Counted from the stretch's first letter, positions 17,512-30,495 are shown. The stretch is DNA of 64,000 bases from Betaproteobacteria bacterium (GCA_016716425.1 JADJWJ010000014.1:62001-126000); one strand, 5' to 3'. Translations and numbers: made by a program. The notes: generated by a model from the letters alone, not told the origin.

Positions 17512-18249
17512 CTAGACCAGCGCGACCTTGCCCGTCGCGAGGTCGTACACGCCGCCGACGATGTCGATCTTCTTTCCGGCGTAATACCTCTGCACGACGG
17601 GTGGCGAGGTCTTCAGGCGCGCGACCTGCCGCCGGACGTTCTCGGCGATCGCGTTCTCGAGCAGGTCGCCCTTCTGCGTCCGTTCCGCAACGATCACCGC
17701 GGGCTTGATCGCGGTGACGAGGTCGGGCAGGTGGCCAGGCAGCGTGGCCTTGGTCTTCAGCACCTTGATCGCCGCATCGACGGCACCGCAATTCGTGTGT
17801 CCGAGCACCATGATCAGCGGCACGCCGAGGAACTGCACGCCGTATTCGAGCGACGCCAGCAGGTCCTGCGTCACGAAGTTGCCGGCGACGCGGACGACGA
17901 AGAGATCGCCCGGGCCCTCGTCGAACGCGAGCTCGGGCGCGACGCGCGAGTCCGCGCAGCTCAGGATCGCCGCGATCGGATACTGTCCTTGCACCCGTGC
18001 GGCGCGTCCTGCAGAGTAGTCGCGTTCGCGCGGTGCATTGGCCGCGTAGCGCGCGTTGCCGTCCAGCAGGCGCTTCAACGCGTCCGCGGGAGGAATGGCG
18101 TTGGGCAGCGGTGCCGCGCCGGGTTTCGGCGGATCGGCAGCGAACGCGGTGCCGCTCAACGCCGCCAACGCGGCCGCAGCGCCCGCGGTCAGGAAGTCGC
18201 GGCGGGAAACCGCGGGTTCGTGTTGCGCATCGCCACAGACCGTGCACAT
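17512..18249 (-). CDS. Beta-carbonic anhydrase, Tat-exported
   Basis: 245 residues. A twin-arginine signal (SRRDFLTAGAAAALAAL) is unusual for this usually cytoplasmic enzyme and implies periplasmic location. Zinc and active-site motifs are SCADSRV and GHTNCGA, matching the Cys-Asp-Arg...His-X2-Cys pattern of beta-carbonic anhydrases. It would interconvert CO2 and bicarbonate. A GAGGAG ribosome site precedes ATG at 18249. The N-terminal CTVC before the Tat motif is an extra small cysteine pair. Confidence 0.92.
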   Translation of the reverse strand: MCTVCGDAQHEPAVSRRDFLTAGAAAALAALSGTAFAADPPKPGAAPLPNAIPPADALKRLLDGNARYAANAPRERDYSAGRAARVQGQYPIAAILSCADSRVAPELAFDEGPGDLFVVRVAGNFVTQDLLASLEYGVQFLGVPLIMVLGHTNCGAVDAAIKVLKTKATLPGHLPDLVTAIKPAVIVAERTQKGDLLENAIAENVRRQVARLKTSPPVVQRYYAGKKIDIVGGVYDLATGKVALV

Positions 18250-18304
18250 CGGGAAGGCTCCTCGGCAGAGGGGAAGGTGCTGCTTAAGCAACAGGCGTGC
18301 CTGG

Positions 18305-21801
<3,497 letters not shown>

Positions 21802-22040
21802 TTCATGTCGCGGCCGGACGCGACATTGCGGCGGATGCGGCCGATCGCATGTCGAGGACGATGTCGTCCGTCGCGCTCGCTGCGCGCGGGCGCCGGTCGC
21901 GCCGGATCCGTTGCGCGCCTTCCCACAGCGCGGGGCGCGGCGGCGCGCCCGTCATCGAGACACGTTCCACACTTTCGGTAACATCCCGCTTCCAGCGACA
22001 ACAGCGAACGCCAACGGTCGAGCACGGTGCAGGCTTTCCC

Positions 22041-24845
22041 ATGATCACGAAGCGCATCTTTGGTTCCCCCAGGCACGAGCACGCCGAGCCGGCGACGCGC
22101 GCGCTGGGTGCGGCGGAGTTGCCACCGGACTCGGTCGACCTCGCCCGCCTCCTGACCGTCGATCCGGCGCCGGAGGTTCGCGCGGCGGCGGCCGCGCGTT
22201 GCGCCGACGTCGACGCGCTCGCCGCCGCATGGCAGGCGGAATCCGACGCGGCGGTGCGCGCAGCTCTCGCGGAGGCACTGGGCACGGTGCTTGCCGCGAC
22301 GCCCCGGACCGAAGTCGCCGCGGCCCTGCTGATGTCCGACGATTGCACCGATGCCATCCGGACCGCGGTTGCACTACGCGCGCGGGACGCGGACCGTGGC
22401 CGCATCGCGATCGACGCACTTCGCGCCGAGGAATCGCTGGTCGAGGTCGCGCTGGTGGCGGAGCATGCGGAAACGCGCCTGGCCGCCGCGGAGCGCGTGC
22501 GCACGCCGGAGGGTCTGCGCAAGCTCGCGGACGCCGCCCGGAACAAGGATCACGGCGTGGCCCGACTCGCGCGGAAGCGGATCGACGCGATCGCGGATCG
22601 TGCCGCCCGGTCGGCCGAGGCGGACGCGCTGCTGGTGCAGCTCGAAGCGCTGGCGACCGCTCCCGCTCCGATTCTCACGACGCTGGTCGAGCTCAACCGG
22701 CGCTGGCAGGCACTGGACATCGGCGACGATGCTGCCCGCATTGCGCGCGCGGAGGCGGCCCGCCAGGCATTGCAGGCGCGCTTCGATCGCGAGCACGAGG
22801 AGCAGCGCGCGCGGTCGCGATTCGAACGCCGGCTGAACGAGTGGATCGGGATGCGGGATCCGCCGCCGACGCCGGAGGCGCTCGCCGAGCTGCGCGTCGA
22901 ACTTGGCTCGCTGCGCGACGAGGCGGCCGCACGCGAAGATCGCCCGGCGCTCGCGAAGCTGGATGCCGCGGAGCAGCGGATCACGCTTTGGGCGCAGGAG
23001 CTCGAGGCGCGGGCCGAGGCCGAGGCGCTGGTCGCCGAAGCCGAGCAGCTTGCCGGCGGCACCGCCATCGACGACGCGAAGCTGCCGGATCGCTGGCAGG
23101 CCCTGAATCGAGGGATTCGAACGCCGCACCTGACGCGGCGCTTCGAGGCCGCGTTGACCGTGATCGAGCAACGCCGGCTCGCGCAAGTGCACGCCGCGGA
23201 GCAGAAGACCAGCGCGGCGCGGCAGCGGGTTCACGGCCTTCTGCACGCCGCCGAGCGCGCGCTCGCAGCCGGCCAGCTGCAGGCGGCACGTGCCGCCGCC
23301 GACGAGATCCGGACCGGGAAGCCCGACGCCGGCCTGCTGCCGAAGCCGACGACGCAGCGGCTCTCCCGGCTCGTCGCGCAGCTGGCGGAGCTCGAGCGCT
23401 GGGAATCGTTCGGGCAGCGGCACGCGCGCATTCAATTGTGCGAGCGCGCGGAGGCCGCCGCGTCGGCCACTCTGGACGCGCCGAGGCTCGCGGCCGAAGT
23501 CCGGAAACTGCGCGAAGAGTGGAAGGCGCTCGACCAGCAGCACGCCGGCGTCCCCAAGGCGCTGTGGGAACGGTTCGACCGCGCGTGCGAGACCGCGTAT
23601 GCCCCGGCCGCCCGGCACTTTGCGGAAGTGTCCGCGCAGAAACGGGATGCCCGCAAACGGCGCGAGGAGTTCATCGCGACGGCAGCGGCGCACGCGGCAA
23701 CGCTGCTTCCCGAGCCCCGGGACTGGCGCGCGATCGAGCACTGGCTGCGCGAAACGGATCGCACCTGGCGCGACGGCGATCTGGGCAGCGTCGATCCGAA
23801 GGCCTGGAAGGCCTTCGATGCCCGGCTCAAGGCAGCGGTCGCGCCGTTGCGCGACGCGCTGGCGGAGGCGCGCGCTCAGGCAAGAGCGGCGCGGCAGGCG
23901 CTGATCGACGAGGCCATCGGGCTCGCGGCAGCGGCAATGGAGCGCGACGCGCCGTCGCGGGTCAAGGCGATCCAGGCGAGGTGGCAGGCGCAGGCCAAGG
24001 GGCTCGGGCTCCCCCAGCGCGACGAGCGGGCGCTCTGGGAGCAGTTTCGCGCCGCGTGCAATGCCGTCTTCGCAGCGCGCGAGTCGAAGCGCAAGGAGGC
24101 CGAAGGCGTCGCGCACGAAAGTGCGCGGGCGTTGGAGGCGATTTGCGCGGAGCTCACGCAGCTTGCGGCGGCGACGGACAAGGCCGACAGCGACCTGCGT
24201 CGCGAGCTGCGCGACCTGGACGGGCAGTGGCGGAAGCGGACCGGCGGCGCGCATCCGGTGCCGCGCGCCGTCGAATCCCGGTTCAGGAGCGCGAAGGCAG
24301 CGGTCGAGGCAGCGCTGGCGGCCCGCGCCCGCTCGCGCGAAGCGGCGGTCTGGAACACCCTGGCGGCGAAGGAGCGCCTGTGCGAGGAGTTCGATGCGCT
24401 GGTGCGTACGGCCGGAGATCCGCCGCAGGACGCGGCAACGGCCGGGACGGACGAGCGGTGGTCGACGTTGCCGCCGCTCCCGCCCGCATGGGAGCAGAGG
24501 ATGCTCGCGCGACGCGATGCCGCGCTGCACGCCCTTGCGGACCACGCCGCGGCCGCCGGCTACGCGTCGCGCATGGAACGGGGCATGGAATCGCGTGCCG
24601 AAATCCTGCTCGAACTCGAGCTTTCGCTGGGCCTCGAATCGCCCGCCGAGTTGCACGCCCAGCGCCTTGCGCTGCAGGTCAAGCAGTTGCGGCGGCGGTT
24701 CCAGGATGCGGCAACGCCGGGCGGAGGTCCCGCCGGCGAGCGCCTGCTCGCGTGGTGCGCCGAGCCCGGCATCGCCGACGCACGCGACCGGAGGCGCTGT
24801 GAACGCGTGTTCGCCGCGATCGAGACGGCAGGACGAACGACCTGA
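22041..24845 (+). CDS. Very long DUF349-repeat protein
   Basis: 934 residues, almost entirely helical and rich in Ala, Arg and Glu, with repeated WKALDQ/WQALNR/WQAQAKG-type units spaced through residues 200-830, as in DUF349 proteins. HEAT-like helical repeats (ARLLTVDPAPEVRAAAAARC) form the first 200 residues. Coiled-coil stretches are clear (AHAEQKTSAARQRV, RAQARAARQALIDE). Function of the family is not established. ATG at 22041 opens the natural MITKRIFG N-terminus. It ends 26 bases from the convergent trypsin-fold gene. Confidence 0.75.
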   Translation: MITKRIFGSPRHEHAEPATRALGAAELPPDSVDLARLLTVDPAPEVRAAAAARCADVDALAAAWQAESDAAVRAALAEALGTVLAATPRTEVAAALLMSDDCTDAIRTAVALRARDADRGRIAIDALRAEESLVEVALVAEHAETRLAAAERVRTPEGLRKLADAARNKDHGVARLARKRIDAIADRAARSAEADALLVQLEALATAPAPILTTLVELNRRWQALDIGDDAARIARAEAARQALQARFDREHEEQRARSRFERRLNEWIGMRDPPPTPEALAELRVELGSLRDEAAAREDRPALAKLDAAEQRITLWAQELEARAEAEALVAEAEQLAGGTAIDDAKLPDRWQALNRGIRTPHLTRRFEAALTVIEQRRLAQVHAAEQKTSAARQRVHGLLHAAERALAAGQLQAARAAADEIRTGKPDAGLLPKPTTQRLSRLVAQLAELERWESFGQRHARIQLCERAEAAASATLDAPRLAAEVRKLREEWKALDQQHAGVPKALWERFDRACETAYAPAARHFAEVSAQKRDARKRREEFIATAAAHAATLLPEPRDWRAIEHWLRETDRTWRDGDLGSVDPKAWKAFDARLKAAVAPLRDALAEARAQARAARQALIDEAIGLAAAAMERDAPSRVKAIQARWQAQAKGLGLPQRDERALWEQFRAACNAVFAARESKRKEAEGVAHESARALEAICAELTQLAAATDKADSDLRRELRDLDGQWRKRTGGAHPVPRAVESRFRSAKAAVEAALAARARSREAAVWNTLAAKERLCEEFDALVRTAGDPPQDAATAGTDERWSTLPPLPPAWEQRMLARRDAALHALADHAAAAGYASRMERGMESRAEILLELELSLGLESPAELHAQRLALQVKQLRRRFQDAATPGGGPAGERLLAWCAEPGIADARDRRRCERVFAAIETAGRTT

Positions 24846-24871
24846 TTCCGCTTCGCCGGCCCTGACCCCGA

Positions 24872-25852
24872 TTATTGCAGCGACGGCTTCTTCATGAAGT
24901 CGCTGCGGTCGGCCGAGCGCACCTTGACGTTGACCGTCGCACCGTTGCGGGCGAGCGTGAGCGGGACCTCGGTGCCGGAGGGTCCGAGTTTCCACACGCT
25001 GCGCAGCATCTCCGCGAGCGTTGCAACACGCTGATCGGCAACGGCCACGACCTGATCGCCCTGCCGGACGCCGGCGCGGGCGGCGGGACCGCCGGGCGCG
25101 ACGCCGCCCACGACGAGCCGGTTGTTGTCGTCGCCGGCGTACATGCCGAGCCACGGCCGGGCGGGACCCGCGGTGCGGCCGCGCGCCACGAGATCATCGA
25201 GAATCGGCACCAGCACGTCGATCGGCACGAACATGTTGCCCTTCTGCACGTCTTCGCCATCCGCCTCCTGCACGAACAGCGAGCCGACGCCGATCAGCCG
25301 GCCCTGCTCGTCGACGAGCGCCGCGCCGCTCCACTCCGGATGCGGCGGCGTCGTGAACAGCGCGACGTCGAGCAGGTACTCCCAGTAGCCGGCGAACTCG
25401 CGGCGCGCGAACACCGACGCCTTGAGCGCATGGTGCCGGCCGCCGTGTCCGATCACGTAGACGTCGTCGTCGACGTCCACGCCAGCGACCGTTCCCAGCG
25501 GGATCGGCGCCAGCCCCAGAGGCGCGAGCGGCAGCACGAGGCCCATGCCGGTGGCGAAGTCGAACGCGAGCGGATGGCCGGGCACGACACGGCCGTCGTG
25601 GGTCGTGATCCAGATGGCTTCGGCCTCGGTGATCAGGTAGCCGATCGTCACGATGAGGCCGTTGTCGCGGATCACGACGCCGTTGCCTTCGCGCTCGGTC
25701 CCGAGCAGCGGCGCGGTAAAGGCGTCGTCCGGGACGCGCGACGCGAGGCGGACGACGGCGTTCAGCGCGCGCGGGAGGTCGAAGTCGACGGCCGCCGCGT
25801 CCGGCTGCAGCGCCGTCGGGAATGCCCAGTTCGTGGAGTTGGAGTCGGCCAT
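24872..25852 (-). CDS. Trypsin-fold/PDZ protein with lost catalytic residues
   Basis: 326 residues: a DegP/HtrA-like protease domain (about 30-230) and one PDZ domain (about 235-315, GVAPGGPAARAGVRQGDQVVAV). Aligning by eye to DegP, the catalytic His (TNNHV) corresponds to Tyr72 (VTIGY), the catalytic Asp (SDIAL) to Gly102, and only the Ser (S175 in EWSGAAL) is kept. It has no signal peptide, so it is probably cytoplasmic. It is best read as a pseudoprotease scaffold. Start ATG 25852 diverges from the NTF2-like gene. Confidence 0.75.
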   Translation of the reverse strand: MADSNSTNWAFPTALQPDAAAVDFDLPRALNAVVRLASRVPDDAFTAPLLGTEREGNGVVIRDNGLIVTIGYLITEAEAIWITTHDGRVVPGHPLAFDFATGMGLVLPLAPLGLAPIPLGTVAGVDVDDDVYVIGHGGRHHALKASVFARREFAGYWEYLLDVALFTTPPHPEWSGAALVDEQGRLIGVGSLFVQEADGEDVQKGNMFVPIDVLVPILDDLVARGRTAGPARPWLGMYAGDDNNRLVVGGVAPGGPAARAGVRQGDQVVAVADQRVATLAEMLRSVWKLGPSGTEVPLTLARNGATVNVKVRSADRSDFMKKPSLQ

Positions 25853-26029
25853 CGTCGGTTCGACCGCGGGCGGTGGCTTCGCGTTCGGAGCGCGACATCT
25901 TACGCCATCGCGCGCCTCGCATTCGTCGGCTCGATCGCGTGGGGGCCCGCATTGCAGGTATTCTCCGCCCCGGTGGCATTCGTCGTTGCCGCCGGTCCGC
26001 GCCGCCGAGGCGCACGGGGGACGCGAAGC

Positions 26030-26368
26030 GTGAATCCGGTCGAGGTCGTGCAGCGCCAGGTGGACGCGTACAACGCGCGCGACCTCGCCGCGTTCGTCGC
26101 CTGCTACCACGACGACGTCCGCGTGTTCCGGCCGCCGGCGCCGGAGCCGGCGATCGTGGGCAAGAGTGCGCTTACCGAGTTCTATCGGACGCAGCGCTTC
26201 AACCTGCCGGCGCTCCACGCGCAGGTCGTCAACCGGATCGCGCTCGGCAGCCGCGTCATCGACCACGAGCGTATCAGCGGCGTGCGCGAGCGGCCGTTCG
26301 AGATCGCCGTCGTCTACGAGGTCGCGGGCGACCGCATCGCGACGGTGTGGACGTTCACGACGGAGTGA
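26030..26368 (+). CDS. NTF2-like (SnoaL/steroid isomerase fold) small protein
   Basis: 112 residues, starting at GTG 26030 (VNPVEVVQRQVDAYNARDL), with a GGGG stretch upstream. The pattern QVDAYNARDLAAFVACYHDDVRVF and a closing IATVWTFTTE fits the NTF2-like superfamily, a cone-shaped fold that binds small ligands. Many members have no known reaction. Its stop is five bases from the start of the next gene, so the two form a small operon. Confidence 0.72.
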   Translation: MNPVEVVQRQVDAYNARDLAAFVACYHDDVRVFRPPAPEPAIVGKSALTEFYRTQRFNLPALHAQVVNRIALGSRVIDHERISGVRERPFEIAVVYEVAGDRIATVWTFTTE

Positions 26369-26373
26369 AAAGC

Positions 26374-27087
26374 ATGATCCGCATCTCGATCCGCCCGCTG
26401 TTGGCCGCACTCTGCGCCGGCCTGCTGGCCGTTCCCGCCGTCCGCGCGGCCGAGCCGGTCCGGCACATCGGCATCTACGTGACGCCGTACTACGAGGCCG
26501 CGCGCGACGCAGGCGGCGCGCCGAAAGTCGCCGTCGCGAAGGCGTACGACGCGTTGCTGGCGTCCAATCGCGCGGAAGACGTCGCCCGTGCGCGCGATGA
26601 GATCGCGAAGAACAACGCGCTGCTGACGCCGATGACGTTGATGGTCCTCGCGATCCGCCTGTACGACGTCGGCCGGCGCGACGACGCGGTGTTCTGGTTC
26701 TACGCGGCGAAGAACCGCTACCTGACGCTGGACGGCGTGGCCGACGTCCGTGCGCCGCAGCTCGCGCAGGTCGAGGACGCCGTGAAGAGCTTCGCGACGC
26801 TCGCGGGCCCGGTCATCAACGGCTACGCGTTCTGCGACATCGCCAACCAGCAGAAGATCGCGGCGCGCGCGCTGCAGTGGACGATCGACAACCCGTACAA
26901 GGCGCTGTTCCTGCCGCAGGTGCCGGCGCGGCCGGGCGACCGCGCGCAGAACCTCGCCAAGGCCATCGCGGGCATGAAGGCGAACGGCGCGAAGGAGCGC
27001 GACTACCTCGCGAACGCCGAGAACGTCGCGCGGTTCAGGCAGCAGCGCAAGGAGAACGAGGCGGATCGGAAGTTCTGCTGGAAGTGA
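26374..27087 (+). CDS. Secreted hypothetical protein
   Basis: 237 residues with a signal peptide (MIRISIRPLLAALCAGLLAVPAVRAAEP). The mature part is helical with an internal FCDIANQQKIAARALQW segment and a C-terminal FCWK. No family recognised. It follows the NTF2-like gene by five bases, so co-translation is likely; together they might act on the same envelope process, which is only inference. Confidence 0.72.
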   Translation: MIRISIRPLLAALCAGLLAVPAVRAAEPVRHIGIYVTPYYEAARDAGGAPKVAVAKAYDALLASNRAEDVARARDEIAKNNALLTPMTLMVLAIRLYDVGRRDDAVFWFYAAKNRYLTLDGVADVRAPQLAQVEDAVKSFATLAGPVINGYAFCDIANQQKIAARALQWTIDNPYKALFLPQVPARPGDRAQNLAKAIAGMKANGAKERDYLANAENVARFRQQRKENEADRKFCWK

Positions 27088-27213
27088 GGCTCGGCGCGGT
27101 GCGTTTGCTCCGCACCCCGGCCCACTGCCCGCACACGGAGTCTCGCCGGGCATCATCGCCACCGCGCGGAAGGCGGCGGTCGATGCGCATGGCACGAAGA
27201 CCATTCCACGCGC

Positions 27214-27229
27214 GTTGACAGCGGTCAAC
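27214..27229. promoter_or_regulatory. Palindrome before the TPS-like gene
   Basis: GTTGAC-AGCG-GTCAAC is a perfect inverted repeat 110 bases before the GTG at 27340. It contains TTGACA, a textbook -35 hexamer, so a repressor bound here would block a promoter. No strong -10 is visible 17 bases later, which weakens the promoter call. Confidence 0.35.
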
Positions 27230-27339
27230 GACGCGGCATTCTCTCGGGCCCAGAATGCATGGATAGTGCGGCGCTACGTCCCCGTAGAGCGCACGTGGTC
27301 GTATCCGATGCGCCGCCGGTACTCGGGAAGGGGTCGGTC

Positions 27340-28755
27340 GTGCGCAAGAAACTGTCCAACTGTCGGGAAACGCTCCACCAAGGAGCGAGGTTCCTCTGCA
27401 TCGCCGGTCTGGCAGTGATGGCGAGCGTCAGCGCGTTCGCGGATGCACCGCAAACTCCGGTGCTGACCGCCGATGTCGGATCCGGCGACACCCTCGTCGG
27501 GCGGTCGGCAGTCACCGTGGCGCCATCGGCGGCAGGGATGCCCGGCACTGCGATCGTGATTTCCAATCCATATGGCGACCTCGTCGTCATCGGGGGAACG
27601 CTGGTCGGGAACGTCATTTCCGACTTGCAGCCGAATGCGCAGATTCAGCTCGGGCTGGTGTCGGGCAGCGGAAGTGACTCTCTGGTGCTGCACTTCCAGG
27701 GCTTCGACATCGGTGCCGGCAACTCGCTCACCATGCGCTCGGGCGCACCGAATCAGGTGGCCGTGCTCTACAACGCCGGCAATTCGGCAAGCACGATCGC
27801 AGGCCTGTTGCGGGCAGAGGGAGGCAACGGAGCGCTGCCACCGTACCTCTACCTGGCCAATCCCATCGGCATCACCGTGGCGCCGGGGGGCAGCGTTGCA
27901 TCGGCCACGGGCCTGACCGTCGACACGCTCGGCGCCACGGACTTCGAAGGCGAGGCGCTCGTCAACGAAGGCGTGGTCGATGGCGGCGGGTACCTGCGGC
28001 TGCACGCCGCGCGCATCGGCGGCGGCGGTGCGTTCCGCGCCGACGTCGCCCACGTCTCGACCTTCGGCAACGCCAACAATCCGGTGCATGGCGCGTACTT
28101 CCTTGCCAACAGCCTGCAGTTCCATCCGAGCGGCGGCACGCTGGTCGAGCTGACGCTCAATCACTACGGCGCCGCGCCGCAGTTCCTCAACTTCATGGTC
28201 AACGGCGACGCCTACGTTCTCATGCCGTCGCAATGGCCCCCGGCCTGGAGCGAGTTGCCGAACAACCTGCCCGTCCCGCTCGGCGGCACTCGGCCTCCGG
28301 GTGTGCCCCAGCCGTCCTACGGCGGCGGTAGCCTGATCGTCCAGGCGACGAGCTCGCTGACGCTGCGCAACAACAACAGCAACGACTTCGTCTTTCCCGG
28401 GGCGATCGTGCTGAAGGCCAGCGGCGCGCTGAATCTCAACGACGTGCTGGTGAATCAGGGTTGGACCGCCGAGGGAAGGGCGTTCCAGGGCGTGTTCTTC
28501 GAATCCCCCAACATCATCAGCAGCGGCCTCATCCGCGTCGCGACCAACAATCTGAACTGGGTCAATTTCAGCGCGTTCCCGAACGCACCGGTCAGGACCT
28601 GGCAGCTCGTGCCGATGCCCGACGGCAGCCTGCAGTACGTCACCGCCGACATGGTCGCTCCCCACCTCAACACCTACTCGGTGGTGACCGAGGTCGCGGC
28701 GTCGGGCGGCTGCTGGATCTGCATCGTGAACACCGAGCCGGTCGATATGTATTAG
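27340..28755 (+). CDS. Secreted TPS/haemagglutinin-like exoprotein
   Basis: 471 residues from GTG 27340; AAGGGG sits eight bases upstream. Residues 1-34 form an export signal (LCIAGLAVMASVSAFA). The next 200 residues are beta-rich with YLANPIGITVAPGGSV, reminiscent of the TPS domain of two-partner secreted exoproteins (VxxxNPxGI...). The protein lacks the long repeats of FhaB and no tpsB outer-membrane partner is near. The end CWICIVNTEPVDMY has two cysteines. The TPS assignment is by resemblance only. Confidence 0.6.
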   Translation: MRKKLSNCRETLHQGARFLCIAGLAVMASVSAFADAPQTPVLTADVGSGDTLVGRSAVTVAPSAAGMPGTAIVISNPYGDLVVIGGTLVGNVISDLQPNAQIQLGLVSGSGSDSLVLHFQGFDIGAGNSLTMRSGAPNQVAVLYNAGNSASTIAGLLRAEGGNGALPPYLYLANPIGITVAPGGSVASATGLTVDTLGATDFEGEALVNEGVVDGGGYLRLHAARIGGGGAFRADVAHVSTFGNANNPVHGAYFLANSLQFHPSGGTLVELTLNHYGAAPQFLNFMVNGDAYVLMPSQWPPAWSELPNNLPVPLGGTRPPGVPQPSYGGGSLIVQATSSLTLRNNNSNDFVFPGAIVLKASGALNLNDVLVNQGWTAEGRAFQGVFFESPNIISSGLIRVATNNLNWVNFSAFPNAPVRTWQLVPMPDGSLQYVTADMVAPHLNTYSVVTEVAASGGCWICIVNTEPVDMY

Positions 28756-28799
28756 GTCCGCACGCCGCGCCGCAGATGCCACGCGGAGTCGGCGTCGCC

Positions 28800-29693
28800 T
28801 CAGACCTGCGCCGTGAACCGCCCTGCCTGGTAGTCCTCGACCGCCCGGAAGATCTCCTCGTTCGAGTTCATCACGAACGGGCCGTACTGCGCGATCGGCT
28901 CGTTGAGCGGCCGTCCGGCGATCACCAGCGCGCGCGACGCCGCGTGCGCCGTCAGCACGACGCCGTCGCTGTCCGGGCGATTGGCGAGGATCGCCATCCG
29001 CTGCACCGGCACCTGCGCGTCGCCGATCTGCACGCCGCCGCGGTAGACGTACACGAACGCGTTGAAATCCGCCGGCAGCGGCTGCACGAACGTCGCGCCG
29101 CCCGGAATCCCGAGGTCGAGGTACAGCGGCTCGGTCGTCTCGCGCTGCATCGCGCCCGCGACGCCGTGGCTCGCGCCGGCGATCACGCGCACCGCGACGC
29201 CTTCCGGTGTCGTGAACTCCGGAATCTCCGGGCTCTGGATGTCGCGGTACCAAGGCGCGCGCATCTTGTCCTTGGCGGCGAGGTTCAGCCACAGCTGGAA
29301 GCCTTCCATGCGGCCGTCCTCCTGCTCGGGCAGTTCCGAGTGGACGACGCCGCGCCCGGCGGTCATCCACTGCACGCCGCCGTTCGTCACCAGCCCCTCG
29401 TGGCCGGCACTGTCGCGGTGGCGCATGCGGCCGGCGATCATGTACGTGACCGTCTCGAAGCCGCGGTGCGGGTGGTCGGGAAAGCCCGCGACGTAGTCCT
29501 GCGGATTGTCGGTCGCGAACGCGTCGAGCATCAGGAACGGGTCGAGTCGCCGCTGCAACGGCTGCGTCAGGACGCGGGTGAGCTTGACGCCGGCACCGTC
29601 GGACGTCGGCGTGCCCGCGATCACCCGTTCGACCGTGCGGGGGGTCACCACACCGGCGGTCGTGATGGTCGGAATCGTCGTCGTCATGTTCAT
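28800..29693 (-). CDS. Pirin-family cupin protein
   Basis: 297 residues. The N-terminal cupin carries metal ligands in DHPHRGFETVTYM (two His) and GVVHSE plus EGFQLWLNL. The C-terminal cupin is typical of pirins. Bacterial pirins often act as quercetin dioxygenases or redox sensors. A CGGAGC ribosome site supports ATG 29693. Together with the azoreductase and LysR gene it looks like a small quinone/electrophile response group. Confidence 0.87.
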   Translation of the reverse strand: MNMTTTIPTITTAGVVTPRTVERVIAGTPTSDGAGVKLTRVLTQPLQRRLDPFLMLDAFATDNPQDYVAGFPDHPHRGFETVTYMIAGRMRHRDSAGHEGLVTNGGVQWMTAGRGVVHSELPEQEDGRMEGFQLWLNLAAKDKMRAPWYRDIQSPEIPEFTTPEGVAVRVIAGASHGVAGAMQRETTEPLYLDLGIPGGATFVQPLPADFNAFVYVYRGGVQIGDAQVPVQRMAILANRPDSDGVVLTAHAASRALVIAGRPLNEPIAQYGPFVMNSNEEIFRAVEDYQAGRFTAQV

Positions 29694-29740
29694 TGCTCCG
29701 TCGTGGGGTCCGCGCCTGCGAGGCGCAGTTCCCTTGGTTG

Positions 29741-29789
29741 GGGGTCTGACCCCTAACATGCACTCCGCTTCATGTTAGGGGTCAGACCC
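29741..29789. repeat. Perfect 19-base-pair hairpin of the GGGTCTGACCC family
   Basis: Left arm GGGGTCTGACCCCTAACATG (29741-29760) and right arm CATGTTAGGGGTCAGACCC (29771-29789) pair fully over 19 bases around the loop CACTCCGCTT. It sits between the pirin start and the azoreductase stop. Shared arm and loop sequences tie it to 12721-12810. Confidence 0.85.
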
Positions 29790-29817
29790 TTTGGTTGCCG
29801 CGCCCGAGGGGCCGACC

Positions 29818-30414
29818 CTATACCACCGCTTCGATCTGGTCGTGCGCCGCCGCGAGGCCGGTGCGCTCCGCGTCCGGACCCATTGCCAGGCCTTCCGCAT
29901 ACACGAAGTGCACGTCGGTCATGCCGAGGAACGCGAGCACGGTCCGCAAGTACGGCACCTGCGTATCCGCCGGCGTGTTGCGGTACTTGCCGCCGCGCGT
30001 CAGCGCGACGTAGGCCTTCTTGCCCTGCAGCAGGCCCTCCGGTCCGCTGGCCGTATAGCGGAACGTCACCTGTGCCCGGGCGATCGCGTCGATCCAGTTC
30101 TTGAGCTGCGCGGGCACGCCGAAGTTGTACATCGGCACCCCCAGCACGACTACATCTGCGGCCTGAATTTCCGCGATCAATGCGTCGTCGAGCGCCACCC
30201 GCGCCGCCTGTTCCGGCGTCCGCTGGCCAGCCGGCGTGAAGAGCGCCCCCAGCGCGTCCTCGTCCAGCACGGGGTGCGGCGCCACGGCGAGGTCCCGGAC
30301 GGTGAGCGTTGCCTCGGGGTCGACCTCGCGCAGTCGCGCGACCAGCCGGGTGGCGAGGCGCGTCGAGTGGGAGTTTTCGCGGCGGGCGCTCGAATTCACT
30401 TGCAGGATGTTCAT
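29818..30414 (-). CDS. azoR: FMN-dependent NADH azoreductase
   Basis: 198 residues, cytoplasmic flavodoxin-like fold. N-terminal [11 protein letters not shown] binds the FMN phosphate; [21 protein letters not shown] and TRGGKY are AzoR signatures. It reduces quinones and azo dyes using NADH and counters thiol stress. ATG 30414 diverges from the LysR gene, the normal target arrangement for LysR regulators. Confidence 0.9.
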   Translation of the reverse strand: MNILQVNSSARRENSHSTRLATRLVARLREVDPEATLTVRDLAVAPHPVLDEDALGALFTPAGQRTPEQAARVALDDALIAEIQAADVVVLGVPMYNFGVPAQLKNWIDAIARAQVTFRYTASGPEGLLQGKKAYVALTRGGKYRNTPADTQVPYLRTVLAFLGMTDVHFVYAEGLAMGPDAERTGLAAAHDQIEAVV

Positions 30415-30495
30415 CGTGATCTCCGGTCGTTGGGGTGTCTGACGAAGCCACTATATTTTGCCTCCTGTGGTCTAAAGATGCCAAAATGGATATCA

